From the NCBI RefSeq assembly GCF_000236565.1, contig NZ_AHAM01000254.1, forward strand, positions 1-48,279: a stretch of DNA of 48,279 nucleotides, written 5' to 3'. Below, piece after piece: positions 17,161 through 24,902 of this stretch (the stretch's first letter is position 1; every line of letters begins with the position of its first letter). Under the pieces are notes generated by a model. The model did not search any database, had not been told where the DNA came from, and saw nothing but the letters and a program-made list of their open reading frames with translations. The position numbers were made by a program, and so were the translations under genes. The stretch is from Mesorhizobium alhagi CCNWXJ12-2. GTDB lineage: Bacteria > Pseudomonadota > Alphaproteobacteria > Rhizobiales > Rhizobiaceae.

Positions 17161-18195
17161 ATGGATTATAGACGTCTTGGCGCATCCGGCCTGAAGGTTC
17201 CGGCTCTCAGCTTCGGCGCGGGCACGTTCGGCGGTTCCGGTCCGCTGTTCGGCGCCTGGGGAAATACCGACGTGACCGAGGCACGACGGCTGATCGACAT
17301 CTGCCTCGAGGCCGGCGTCACCCTGTTCGACACCGCCGATGTCTATTCCAACGGCGCGTCGGAAGAGGTGCTGGGCCAGGCCATCAAGGGCCGGCGGGCG
17401 GATGTGCTGATCTCGACAAAGACCTCGCTGCCGATGGGCGATGGGCCGAACGATTCCGGCTCCTCGCGCTCGCGGCTGATCCGGAGCGTGGAGGACGCCC
17501 TGCGCCGGCTCGGCACCGACTACATCGACCTGTTGCAGTTGCACGCATTCGACGCCGGCACGCCGATCGAGGAGGTGCTCTCGACGCTCGACGGCCTCGT
17601 CCGTGCCGGCAAGCTGCGCTATGTCGGCGTCTCCAACTTTTCCGGCTGGCAGGTGATGAAGTCGCTCGCCCTTGCCGACAGGCACGGCTGGCCCCGCTAC
17701 GTCGCGCACCAGGTCTATTATTCGCTGGTCGGCCGCGACTATGAGTGGGAACTGATGCCGCTGGGGCTCGACCAAGGCGTCGGCGCGCTGGTCTGGAGCC
17801 CGCTGGGCTGGGGCCGCCTGACCGGCAAGATCCGGCGGGGCCAGCCCCTGCCGGAAGGCAGCCGGCTGCACCAGACCGCCGAGTTCGGACCTCCGGTCGA
17901 CGAGGAGCGCCTGTTCGACATCGTCGACGCGCTCGACGAGGTGGCGCTGGAAACCGGGAGGACGATCCCGCAGATCGCCATCAACTGGCTGCTGCAGCGT
18001 CCGACCGTTTCGTCCGTCATCATCGGCTCGCGCAACGAGGAGCAGCTTCGCCAGAATCTCGGCGCGGTCGGCTGGTCGCTGACGGCCGAGCAGGTCGCCA
18101 GGCTGGACAAAGCCAGCAGCGTCACCGCGCCTTATCCCTATTTCCCCTACCGGCGGCAGGAGGGTTTTGCCCGGCTCAATCCGCCCGCCGTCTAG
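17161..18195 (+). CDS. Aldo/keto reductase
   Basis: A 344-residue NADPH-dependent reductase of the AKR superfamily (TIM barrel), close in layout to the YajO/AKR11-13 group. The catalytic tetrad is complete: D57 and Y62 in F-D-T-A-D-V-Y, K87 in L-I-S-T-K-T-S, H128 in D-L-L-Q-L-H. The cofactor-binding end is present (I-I-G-S-R-N-E-E-Q-L-R-Q-N-L). GGAG is placed just before the ATG. It is divergent from the LysR gene and probably reduces an aldehyde or ketone in response to its signal. The stop overlaps the end of the opposite small membrane gene by four bases. Confidence 0.92.
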   Translation: MDYRRLGASGLKVPALSFGAGTFGGSGPLFGAWGNTDVTEARRLIDICLEAGVTLFDTADVYSNGASEEVLGQAIKGRRADVLISTKTSLPMGDGPNDSGSSRSRLIRSVEDALRRLGTDYIDLLQLHAFDAGTPIEEVLSTLDGLVRAGKLRYVGVSNFSGWQVMKSLALADRHGWPRYVAHQVYYSLVGRDYEWELMPLGLDQGVGALVWSPLGWGRLTGKIRRGQPLPEGSRLHQTAEFGPPVDEERLFDIVDALDEVALETGRTIPQIAINWLLQRPTVSSVIIGSRNEEQLRQNLGAVGWSLTAEQVARLDKASSVTAPYPYFPYRRQEGFARLNPPAV

Positions 18196-18359
18196 CGGCG
18201 GCGCGGCCGCAACTGCGTCCAGAGATCGTAAGCGGCGAGCGCGAGACCGAGCAGGACCGCGCCGCCCAGGTCGACGCGCGGCACGAACACCAGAACGACG
18301 CCGAAGAAACCCAGCAGCGCCAGGTAGGCGAGCAGTGCGAAGAGCCGTTTTCTGTTCAT
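18192..18359 (-). CDS. Small membrane protein, 55 residues, at the end of a TRAP operon
   Basis: A short open frame starting MNRKRLFALLAYLALLG with two hydrophobic segments (about residues 6-26 and 31-45) and a basic tail R-P-R-R-R. It begins 28 bases after the dctM stop on the same strand, its topology follows the positive-inside rule, and its product is not the shadow of another gene except for a four-base convergent overlap at the end. I recognise no family. It may be an accessory of the TRAP permease or simply a co-transcribed small protein. Confidence 0.6.
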   Translation of the reverse strand: MNRKRLFALLAYLALLGFFGVVLVFVPRVDLGGAVLLGLALAAYDLWTQLRPRRR

Positions 18360-18387
18360 GCCGTCTCCGGAATCGTTTGCCCGCCTG

Positions 18388-19806
18388 TCAGCCGTAAATG
18401 AGGTTCGGCAGCCAGTAGACGATCTGCGGGAAGAGATACATCAGGATCATGCACACGATCACGATCGTCATATAGGGCATCATGCCGCGGAAAATGTCAG
18501 AGATCCGCACATGCGGGGGCGCGATGCCCTTGAGGTAATAGGCCGACATGGCCATGGGCGGCGACAGGAACGCCGTCTGCAGGTTGACCGCCACCAATAT
18601 GCCGAAGAACAGCGGGTCGATGCCGAAATGCGGCAGCAGCGGCAGGAAGATCGGAATGAAGATGACGATGATCTCCGTCCATTCCAGAGGCCAGCCCAGG
18701 AGGAAGATGATCAGCTGCGCGACGATCAGGAACATCAGCGGCGACATGTCGAGGCCGGTGACGAACTCGCTGATGAACTGCTGGCCGCCGAGATAGGCGA
18801 AGATCGACGCGAAGGTCGCCGAGCCGACGAACAGCCAGCACACCATCGCCGTGGTGCGGGCGGTGAGATAGACGCTCTCCTTGAGCCGCTGCCAGGTCAG
18901 CGCCCTGTAGGCCGCCGCAAGCAGCAGGCCGCCCAGCGCGCCGATAGCGGCTGCCTCCGAAGGGGTCGCGAAGCCGAACAGGATCGCACCGAGAACGGCC
19001 AGGATGAGGAAGGCCAGCGGCACGAAGGAGGTGAACATCATCCAGGTGATTTCGAGGAACGAATGGTCGCCGACCTGCTCCTTGGTCGGCTTCGGCGCGA
19101 GATGCGGCTGCAGCACCGCCTTGCCGATGACATAGGTGAGATAGAGCCCCGCCAGGAACAGGCCGGGCAGAAGTGCGGCCGCATACATCCGCACGACCGA
19201 GACGCCGGACGTGGCGGCATAGACGATCAGCAGGATCGAGGGCGGGATGAGAATGCCGAGCGTGCCGCCGGCGCAGATGACGCCGGAGGCGTATTTGACA
19301 TCGTATTTGGCTTTCAGCATCGCCGGGAACGCCAGCAGTCCCATCAGCGTGACGACGGCTCCGACGATGCCGGTGGCGGTCGCGAACAGCGTGCAGGTGA
19401 TGAGCGCGGCCACGGCCATCGAGCCGGGCAGGCGGCGCGTGGCGATGAAGAGCGTGTTGAAGAGACGGTCGACGATGTTGGCGCGTTCGACGATGTAGCC
19501 CATGAACAGGAAAAGCGGGATCGCAGTCAGGACGTCATTGGCCATGACCGAATAGGTCTGGTTCACGAACAGGTCGAAGATGCGGTTGTTGAAGAAGCCG
19601 CCGACCCAGGATTCGGTCAGCGTCCAGCTGTCCGCGCCGGATTCGACCGCGCGTTCATAGCTGCGCCACATCCGCCCGGCATCGAAATAGGCGTAGTAGC
19701 CGAACGCCACCCCGAGCGCCATGAGCGTGAAGGCGACCGGAAAGCCGAGAAAGATCGCCAGAAGAAGGATGAGGAGCATGCCGACGGCAATTTGAGGATC
19801 GCTCAC
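18388..19806 (-). CDS. TRAP transporter large permease (DctM)
   Basis: A 472-residue membrane protein with 12 or so hydrophobic segments. Family motifs include A-I-P-L-F-L-F-M-G-Y-I-V-E-R, A-T-A-T-G-I-V-G-A-V-V-T, G-G-T-L-G-I-L-I-P-P-S and, late, A-F-L-S-P-P-M-A. It starts with GTG in a GTGA overlap with dctQ, so the two are translationally coupled. The extra segment after residue 45 (Y-F-D-A-G-R-M-W-R-S-Y) is typical of the larger DctM types that accompany TakP-like binding proteins. It forms the ion-coupled channel. Confidence 0.93.
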   Translation of the reverse strand: MSDPQIAVGMLLILLLAIFLGFPVAFTLMALGVAFGYYAYFDAGRMWRSYERAVESGADSWTLTESWVGGFFNNRIFDLFVNQTYSVMANDVLTAIPLFLFMGYIVERANIVDRLFNTLFIATRRLPGSMAVAALITCTLFATATGIVGAVVTLMGLLAFPAMLKAKYDVKYASGVICAGGTLGILIPPSILLIVYAATSGVSVVRMYAAALLPGLFLAGLYLTYVIGKAVLQPHLAPKPTKEQVGDHSFLEITWMMFTSFVPLAFLILAVLGAILFGFATPSEAAAIGALGGLLLAAAYRALTWQRLKESVYLTARTTAMVCWLFVGSATFASIFAYLGGQQFISEFVTGLDMSPLMFLIVAQLIIFLLGWPLEWTEIIVIFIPIFLPLLPHFGIDPLFFGILVAVNLQTAFLSPPMAMSAYYLKGIAPPHVRISDIFRGMMPYMTIVIVCMILMYLFPQIVYWLPNLIYG

Positions 19807-20447
19807 TGGTCGCCGTCCCTCTTATTGTCCGTCGGCTCATAGCCTGACGGAATGTCGACTGCCTCCCCGCCATGCTTGAGCACGTCGAGCGTCTTGGCCT
19901 GCATCAGCACCTTCTCCGTCTCCTCGACATCGTCGGCGGCGCGAACCCACTCGCCGGTGCGCAGGCAGATGATGCAGCGGAATACCTGCGCGATGCCCTG
20001 CAGAAAGAGCAGGATGCCGGCGGCGACGATGACTGACTTGAACTGAAAGATCGGGATTCCGGCGGGGCTGTTGGAGCTCACCTCCAGATAGCCCCAGGAG
20101 CGCGCCGAATATTTCCAGCCGGCGAAGACCAGCGCCAGCACGCCTGGAAAGAAGAAGAGGAAGTAGAGCACGAGCTCGACCGCCGCCTGGGTGCGCGGCT
20201 GCCACAGGCGGTAGATGAAGTCGCCGCGCACATGGCCGTCACGCGAGAGCGTGTAGGCGCCCGCTATCATGAACAGCGTGCCGTAGAGCATATAGCTCAG
20301 GTCGAACGCCCAGGGCGTCGGCGCGTTGAAGGCGTAGCGCACGACCACCTCGTAGCCGATGCCGAATGCCATCACGATGATGCACCAGGCGAAGACCTTG
20401 CCGAACCATGCCGACAGATCGTCGGCAAATCGAATGTAGCCGTGCAT
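19803..20447 (-). CDS. TRAP transporter small permease (DctQ)
   Basis: A 214-residue four-helix membrane protein with the DctQ mark E-V-V-V-R-Y-A-F-N-A-P-T-P-W-A-F-D-L-S-Y near residue 30. It lies after the binding-protein gene and a strong hairpin, and overlaps dctM by four bases. The hydrophilic C-terminal 50 residues are longer than in the smallest DctQ proteins, as in the group paired with TakP-type binding proteins. Confidence 0.92.
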   Translation of the reverse strand: MHGYIRFADDLSAWFGKVFAWCIIVMAFGIGYEVVVRYAFNAPTPWAFDLSYMLYGTLFMIAGAYTLSRDGHVRGDFIYRLWQPRTQAAVELVLYFLFFFPGVLALVFAGWKYSARSWGYLEVSSNSPAGIPIFQFKSVIVAAGILLFLQGIAQVFRCIICLRTGEWVRAADDVEETEKVLMQAKTLDVLKHGGEAVDIPSGYEPTDNKRDGDQ

Positions 20448-20483
20448 CGGCTCTCACTCCCGCATATATGCCAACGCGACGGA

Positions 20484-20506
20484 ACGGGGCGGCCAAGCCG
20501 CCCCGT
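20484..20506 (-). terminator. Hairpin between dctP and dctQ
   Basis: ACGGGGCGGC (20484-20493) and GCCGCCCCGT (20497-20506) form a perfect ten-base stem with a CAA loop. It has no T-run, so it is better read as a partial terminator or 3' stabiliser that keeps the binding protein transcript more abundant than the permease part. Confidence 0.6.
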
Positions 20507-20529
20507 CAGGAAATCGCAAGCCCACGGAC

Positions 20530-21645
20530 CTAAATCTTATCCGGGAAATAGTGCTGATAAGCGAGTTTGTAGTCCGGCGCGTTGAGCAGGCTGTAGTAGA
20601 CGACGCGCTCGCACCAGGCCTTCTGGCTGTCCACCACCTTCTTGAAATAGGGGTCTTCCATCAGGGGCGGAAGGATCTTGTCCCAGGCCTCGAGTTGCGC
20701 CTGCAGGACCGAGTCGGGCGTGCGCTTGACGTTGACGCCGGATTCGGTCTGGAGCTTCTGCAGGTCGGCCGAATATTGCTGCATCGCCAGCGCGTAATTG
20801 GCCAGGTGCGCCGATTCGACGCCATATTTCAGGATCGCCTGAAGATCCGGATCGAGGCTCTCGAACGTATCCCTGTTGAAGATATATTCGAAGGATTCGC
20901 TCGCCTGGTGATAGGAGGCCAGCATGTAGTTCTTGGCAACGTCCTGCGCGCCGAAGCGCATGTCGGAAGTCGGGTTGTTGAACTCGAAGCCGTCGATGAC
21001 GCCGCGTTCCATGGCAGGCACGATTTCACCGCCGGGAAGTTGCGCCACCGACGCACCCATCGACTGGAACAGATCGGCCGCGAGACCGACGGTGCGGTAT
21101 TTCAGGCCCTGGAGTTGGGCTGCGTCCGTGATCTCGCTCTTGAACCAGCCGAGCGGCTGGGCCGGCATGCCGAAGGACAGGAAGCCGACGATGTTGAGGC
21201 CGAGAATGTCTTGCGTCAATTCGCGATAAAACTCGTTGCCGCCGCCATGATAGAGCCAGGCGATCATCTGGTTGGCGTCGCCGCCGAAGACCGGGCCGGT
21301 GCCGAACAGCGAAGCGGCCTTGTTTTTGCCGTACCAGTAGACCGGCACTGTGTGCGCCGCGTCGATGGTGCCGTCATGGCAGGCGTCCTGAACCTGGAAT
21401 GCGCCGACCACCGCGCCCGCGGGCAAAAGGTCGATTTTGAGGCGGTTGTTCGACATTTCCTGTACGCGCTGGACATATTGCGCGGCCATCTCCTGGAAAA
21501 TGTCCGAGGCCGGCCAGGACGATTGCATCTTCAGCGTCACCGGCGCCTGCGCGAGAACGGCGGGTGCCGCAAGCGTGCCGGCGGCAGTGGCGCCGACCGC
21601 AGTCGTTCCAAGGAAGCGTCTGCGCGAAATACCTTTGTCAGCCAT
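20530..21645 (-). CDS. TRAP transporter substrate-binding protein, TakP-like
   Basis: A 371-residue periplasmic binding protein. Residues 1-33 are a Tat signal (I-S-R-R-R-F-L-G, then A-P-A-V-L-A-Q-A). The mature protein resembles TakP, the 2-oxoacid-binding TRAP protein of Rhodobacter sphaeroides: Q-S-S-W-P, R-V-Q-E-M-S-N-N-R-L-K, G-L-K-Y-R-T-V-G with the carboxylate-binding Arg, and G-F-E-F-N-N-P-T-S-D. GGGAGG precedes the start. By family, pyruvate-like or branched 2-oxo acids are likely ligands, but related proteins bind lactate and other acids. First gene of the operon. Confidence 0.92.
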   Translation of the reverse strand: MADKGISRRRFLGTTAVGATAAGTLAAPAVLAQAPVTLKMQSSWPASDIFQEMAAQYVQRVQEMSNNRLKIDLLPAGAVVGAFQVQDACHDGTIDAAHTVPVYWYGKNKAASLFGTGPVFGGDANQMIAWLYHGGGNEFYRELTQDILGLNIVGFLSFGMPAQPLGWFKSEITDAAQLQGLKYRTVGLAADLFQSMGASVAQLPGGEIVPAMERGVIDGFEFNNPTSDMRFGAQDVAKNYMLASYHQASESFEYIFNRDTFESLDPDLQAILKYGVESAHLANYALAMQQYSADLQKLQTESGVNVKRTPDSVLQAQLEAWDKILPPLMEDPYFKKVVDSQKAWCERVVYYSLLNAPDYKLAYQHYFPDKI

Positions 21646-21784
21646 GATTTCCTCCCAAGCTGGTCATGTTGTGATCTTCAGCGGAGGACAGAATAGGGAA
21701 ACATCGACGCGATGCAAGACCGGACGGGTTGCTTGCCTAAATCCAGAGTTGCAACGGGAACTCACGGCATTTCAGCTTTTAGCA

Positions 21785-21799
21785 TAGTGCATTGCACAA
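21785..21799. promoter_or_regulatory. Palindrome upstream of nasT, shared with the nitrate transporter promoter
   Basis: TAGTGCA-T-TGCACAA (21785-21799) is a near-perfect dyad 26 bases before the nasT ATG. It differs at two positions from TTGTGCA-G-TGCACAA at 24687-24701. The half-site order (GTGCA then TGCAC) is the reverse of the NtrC consensus, so the cognate protein is not identified. Confidence 0.5.
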
Positions 21800-21825
21800 T
21801 CCGTTAGCATGCGCAAAATGGCGGC

Positions 21826-22428
21826 ATGGCCCCCAGTTCACTCGCCATCCTCGTGATCGACGAAAACCGCATCCGCGCTTCCATCATCGAAGCAGGATTG
21901 CGGGAGGCGGGGCATGAGCGGGTGACGGTCATCCACGATGTCGCCGGCATCGCCCGCCGGATCGCCGACATCGCTCCGGACGTCATCGTCATAGACCTCG
22001 AAAACCCCAACCGCGACATGCTGGAAAACATGTTCCAGCTATCGCGCGCGGTGAAGCGGCCGATCGCCATGTTCGTCGACCGTTCCGACCAGGCCTCGAT
22101 AGAGGCAGCGGTCGACGCGGGCGTCTCGGCCTATGTGGTGGATGGGCTGCGGCAGGAGCGGGTGAAACCGATCCTCGACATGGCGATCAGCCGCTTCAAC
22201 GCGTTTTCCCGGATGGCGCGCGAACTCGAGGAGGCGCGCAGCGAACTGGAAAACCGCAAGGTCATCGACCGCGCCAAGGGCATTCTGATGAAATCGCGCG
22301 GGCTCTCCGAGGAGGCGGCCTACACGCTGCTGCGCAAGACCGCCATGAACCAGAACCGCAAGATAAGCGACATTGCCCAAAGCCTGGTGACGGCCGCCGG
22401 ATTGCTGGGCTCGCCGGAGGAGCAATGA
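21826..22428 (+). CDS. nasT: NasT, ANTAR-domain transcription antiterminator for nitrate assimilation
   Basis: A 200-residue two-domain regulator. Residues 6-120 have a receiver fold with a possible phospho-acceptor D57 (V-I-V-I-D-L-E), but the usual Thr and Lys are replaced (A-M-F-V-D-R and A-Y-V-V-D-G), so phosphorylation is unlikely. Residues 130-195 are the ANTAR RNA-binding domain (R-K-V-I-D-R-A-K-G-I-L-M-K-S-R-G-L-S-E-E-A-A-Y-T-L-L-R). In the known NasS/NasT system, NasS holds NasT without nitrate; freed NasT binds a two-hairpin leader RNA and prevents termination. A matching leader lies at 24868-24965. It overlaps nasS by ATGA. Confidence 0.92.
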   Translation: MAPSSLAILVIDENRIRASIIEAGLREAGHERVTVIHDVAGIARRIADIAPDVIVIDLENPNRDMLENMFQLSRAVKRPIAMFVDRSDQASIEAAVDAGVSAYVVDGLRQERVKPILDMAISRFNAFSRMARELEEARSELENRKVIDRAKGILMKSRGLSEEAAYTLLRKTAMNQNRKISDIAQSLVTAAGLLGSPEEQ

Positions 22429-23654
22429 CCGGGAACGCCGAACACCAGATCACCGCCGGCTTCATGCCGCTGCTCGACAGCGCTTTGCTGGTCGCAGCGA
22501 AGGAAATCGGCTTCGCCGCAGGGGAAGGCGTAGCGCTGACGCTGGTGCGGGAGACCTCCTGGGCGAACATCCGCGACCGGCTCGCCGTCGGCCATTTCGG
22601 CGTGGCCCAAATGCTGGCGCCGATGCCGATCGCCTGCAATCTCGGCCTGACACCGCTCGCCTCTCGCACCATCGCGCCGATGGCGCTCGGCCTCGGCGGC
22701 AATGCAATCACCGTTTCGAATGCGGTCTGGGCAGCGATGGAAGCGCATGGCGCGCGGCCGGATCTCGACCCGAAAGGCGCGGGTGCTGCTCTGGAGGCGG
22801 TGGTCGCCGAGCGCGCCGGACGCGGCGGCGAACCGTTGCGTTTTGCCGTCGTGCATCCCCACTCCGGGCATAATTACGAGCTGCGCTACTGGCTCGCCGC
22901 CTGCGGCGTAGCCGAGGGCGGCATCGAGATCGTCATCGTGCCGCCGCCGCTGATGGCCGACGCGCTGCGCGCCGGAAACATAGACGGCTATTGCGTGGGC
23001 GAGCCGTGGAATACGGCCGCCGCACTTTCCGGCAGCGGCAGGATCGCCACCGTGAAGGCCGCGATCTGGCGGTCAAGCCCGGAAAAGGTGCTGGGCGCGG
23101 GGGCCAAATGGGCAGAGGCCAATCCCGAAGCGCTGGCCGCGCTGCTGCGGGCGCTCTACCGCGCCGCCATCTGGTGCGCAGACAAGGCCAACCATGCCGA
23201 ACTCGCCTCCCTACTCTCCAGTCCGGCTTACCTGGGCAAACCGGAAGAGTGGATGCTTCCCGCTTTGTCCGGACGGATCCGGACCGGCGGCGATGGGGAA
23301 CGGCTCGTTGAAGATTTCTTCATACCGCTGGCCAAGGCGGCCACCTTTCCATGGAAGAGCCACGCGCTCTGGTTCTACACCCAGATGGTGCGCTGGGGGC
23401 AGATCCGGCACAGCCCGGCGCATGAAGCCATCGCACGCGACTCCTATCGCCCGGACATCTACCGCTCGGCGCTGAAGCCGCTTGGTGTGCCGCTTCCCGG
23501 GGCAAACTCCAAGGTCGAAGGCGCGCTGACGGCCACCACGCCGGTCGGCTCGGCAGGCGCGAGCCTGACGCTGGGACCGGACGGCTTCTTCGACGGCGGC
23601 ATCTTCGATCCGGATGAGATCGACGCCTATGTGGCGGCTCAGCGTCAAGGCTGA
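22425..23654 (+). CDS. nasS: NasS, cytoplasmic nitrate sensor (NrtA/CmpA family)
   Basis: A 409-residue protein of the nitrate/bicarbonate-binding NrtA/CmpA fold but without a signal peptide, as expected for the cytoplasmic sensor NasS rather than a transport protein. Features: G-F-M-P-L-L-D-S-A-L-L near the start, F-A-V-V-H-P-H-S-G-H-N-Y-E-L-R-Y-W-L, G-Y-C-V-G-E-P-W-N, and F-P-W-K-S-H-A-L-W-F near residue 305. It overlaps nasT by four bases, so the partners are made together. With nitrate or nitrite bound it is expected to release NasT. Confidence 0.92.
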   Translation: MTGNAEHQITAGFMPLLDSALLVAAKEIGFAAGEGVALTLVRETSWANIRDRLAVGHFGVAQMLAPMPIACNLGLTPLASRTIAPMALGLGGNAITVSNAVWAAMEAHGARPDLDPKGAGAALEAVVAERAGRGGEPLRFAVVHPHSGHNYELRYWLAACGVAEGGIEIVIVPPPLMADALRAGNIDGYCVGEPWNTAAALSGSGRIATVKAAIWRSSPEKVLGAGAKWAEANPEALAALLRALYRAAIWCADKANHAELASLLSSPAYLGKPEEWMLPALSGRIRTGGDGERLVEDFFIPLAKAATFPWKSHALWFYTQMVRWGQIRHSPAHEAIARDSYRPDIYRSALKPLGVPLPGANSKVEGALTATTPVGSAGASLTLGPDGFFDGGIFDPDEIDAYVAAQRQG

Positions 23655-23661
23655 CCGAACC

Positions 23662-24144
23662 TCACGACCCGAACAGCCGGCGATCCCAAAAGACCGGTTG
23701 GTGCAGCCCGGGCTCTACAAGTGAAAATTCAGGATGCGATGGGTTGATCAGGATATTGCTTTCGGGTCGGGCGACGACGCTCGGCACAAAGAGGATCAGG
23801 CTCCTCTTCTCCAGACACCAGCGTTCGCCGAAATCCTTGCTGACGGTGGGTGGCATCCGGTCCCAACCGGGAAGGGCGTGCGGAGAGAAGACCTCATAGC
23901 TCGACCCGCGTGGGATGGTGATCTTGATGAAGTGCTGGTTCGGCGGGAGCCGGCCGCTGCCATGCACCAGTTTTTCGAGCAGGGCTGTCGAATAATGTTC
24001 GCTGGTGTAGACGACCGGCGTCCCTGTCGTGTTCCAGCGCCCGGGCGCAATAGTCGAGCCCGTTGCATCGAAAATGGGATACGTCCCGTCTGGATCCCCG
24101 ATGCGAAAGCACGAGAGCGTGCGATCGAGGATTTGGGACGTCAC
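23662..24144 (-). CDS. RES-domain toxin
   Basis: A 160-residue RES-family protein. The family residues are visible: Arg14 in C-F-R-I-G, G-R-W-N-T-T-G-T-P-V-V-Y-T-S-E, A-L-L-E-K-L, and a late Ser in N-P-S-H-P-E-F. RES toxins (ParT, MbcT, Res) use NAD as substrate, either degrading it or ADP-ribosylating a target. It overlaps the upstream Xre/ParS antitoxin gene by ATGA and runs antisense between nasS and the nitrate transporter gene, its end 7 bases from the nasS stop. Confidence 0.9.
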   Translation of the reverse strand: MTSQILDRTLSCFRIGDPDGTYPIFDATGSTIAPGRWNTTGTPVVYTSEHYSTALLEKLVHGSGRLPPNQHFIKITIPRGSSYEVFSPHALPGWDRMPPTVSKDFGERWCLEKRSLILFVPSVVARPESNILINPSHPEFSLVEPGLHQPVFWDRRLFGS

Positions 24145-24599
24145 GCAGCGCTGCCGTATTTCAGGCCATGGAGGATGTCGACGACCATTTCTGCGCCGAA
24201 CTCGCTCTGGATAATCACGTCAATCGGACGTCTGTCCTCGATCATCGGGTGCGGCCTGAACAGGAATTCACGAGCGTCGTCCGCGTCTTTCCACACCGCC
24301 AGTGCAAGGCTCCAAACCCTTGCCAGACGCGCCAGACGTGTTCCCTCGTCTGACGACAGGCGGCGCGAGCCCTTCCGCCGCTCGAAAGTGGCCTTCGGGA
24401 CCAGGCGGTACTTGAACTGGGCATTCCCGGGAGCCAGCAGATGCGCGACACGCTCGAGCGCTTCGACGGGGAGGCCATGCTCGATCTGGGAGATCAGGCC
24501 GAAAGGCGACCGAGCCGCCGTATCCTTTGGCGGCAGGCCGAGCACATCGGCGACATTGGCAAAAGCCGTCATCATCTTCTCCAGCCTCGTTTGAGGCAT
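24141..24599 (-). CDS. Xre/MbcA/ParS-type antitoxin of the RES module
   Basis: A 152-residue antitoxin. The N-terminal part (I-S-Q-I-E-H-G-L-P-V-E-A-L-E-R-V-A) is the Xre-like DNA-binding half, and the C-terminal R-L-A-R-L-A-R-V-W-S-L-A and F-G-A-E-M-V-V-D-I-L-H-G-L are the DUF2384 toxin-binding half. A small dyad GCCTC-N4-GAGGC (24584-24597) spans its start codon and could help autoregulation. It precedes and overlaps the toxin gene, the usual order for RES/Xre modules. Confidence 0.9.
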   Translation of the reverse strand: MPQTRLEKMMTAFANVADVLGLPPKDTAARSPFGLISQIEHGLPVEALERVAHLLAPGNAQFKYRLVPKATFERRKGSRRLSSDEGTRLARLARVWSLALAVWKDADDAREFLFRPHPMIEDRRPIDVIIQSEFGAEMVVDILHGLKYGSAA

Positions 24600-24686
24600 A
24601 ACATAGTCTCATGTGGTTGCGGCTGCAAGCGAGAAAGATGGCCGTCCATTGGAGCCGATCCACAGTCGTTCGTAGTCGCCGCATAC

Positions 24687-24701
24687 TTGTGCAGTGCACA
24701 A
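24687..24701. promoter_or_regulatory. Perfect palindrome, possible activator site of the nitrate operon
   Basis: TTGTGCA-G-TGCACAA is fully symmetric and lies about 120 bases upstream of the sigma-54 -24 element, the distance expected for an enhancer-binding activator. A near copy precedes nasT. The sequence is not the usual NtrC site (TGCAC-N7-GTGCA). Confidence 0.5.
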
Positions 24702-24790
24702 CAAATGGGCGGACTTAAATGGCGGAATGGCCGATACTTCATCTACCTGCAATCGTCGGATCACGCCATTTCTCTGCAACTAATTGTTTT

Positions 24791-24811
24791 CCATGTGAAA
24801 TTTACACATGG
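24791..24811. promoter_or_regulatory. Inverted repeat just upstream of the sigma-54 promoter
   Basis: CCATGTG (24791-24797) and CACATGG (24805-24811) are perfect arms around AAATTTA, ending eight bases before the -24 element. The A/T-rich centre could bend or bind a regulator; no known consensus was recognised. Confidence 0.4.
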
Positions 24812-24817
24812 GCGAAA

Positions 24818-24834
24818 CTGGCACGGTTCCTGCT
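24818..24834 (+). promoter_or_regulatory. Sigma-54 (-24/-12) promoter of the nitrate operon
   Basis: CTGGCACG-GTTC-CTGCT matches the YTGGCACG-N4-TTGCW consensus at all positions except one (C for T before TGC); GG and GC are correctly spaced. It predicts transcription from about 24845. RpoN control is usual for nitrogen assimilation genes and would need an enhancer-binding activator such as NtrC. Confidence 0.75.
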
Positions 24835-24867
24835 TCTCTTTTCGCAGGCCTACAAGGCCACGGAATA

Positions 24868-24902
24868 GACGTCCAATGGCGGGCGTCACAGGCAAAGCTG
24901 CC
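24868..24902 (+). promoter_or_regulatory. ANTAR-type tandem hairpin, predicted NasT target RNA
   Basis: Hairpin P1: GACGUCC (24868-24874) pairs with GGGCGUC (24881-24887), one G-U pair, hexaloop AAUGGC. Hairpin P2: GGC (24891-24893) pairs with GCC (24900-24902), hexaloop AAAGCU. Both loops have A at position 1 and G at position 4, the recognised signature of ANTAR-protein target RNAs. P2 shares bases with the 5' arm of the terminator that follows, so binding by NasT would block termination. The P2 stem is short (three pairs). Confidence 0.7.

Noticed and set aside
18358-19842. Open frame of 494 codons on the plus strand
   Set aside because: Antisense to the dctM gene, very rich in Asp, Glu, Arg and His, with no ribosome site; a codon-bias shadow.
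24687-24701. Classical NtrC binding site
   Set aside because: The half-sites are GTGCA then TGCAC with one base between, not TGCAC-N7-GTGCA; I list it as an unidentified palindrome instead.
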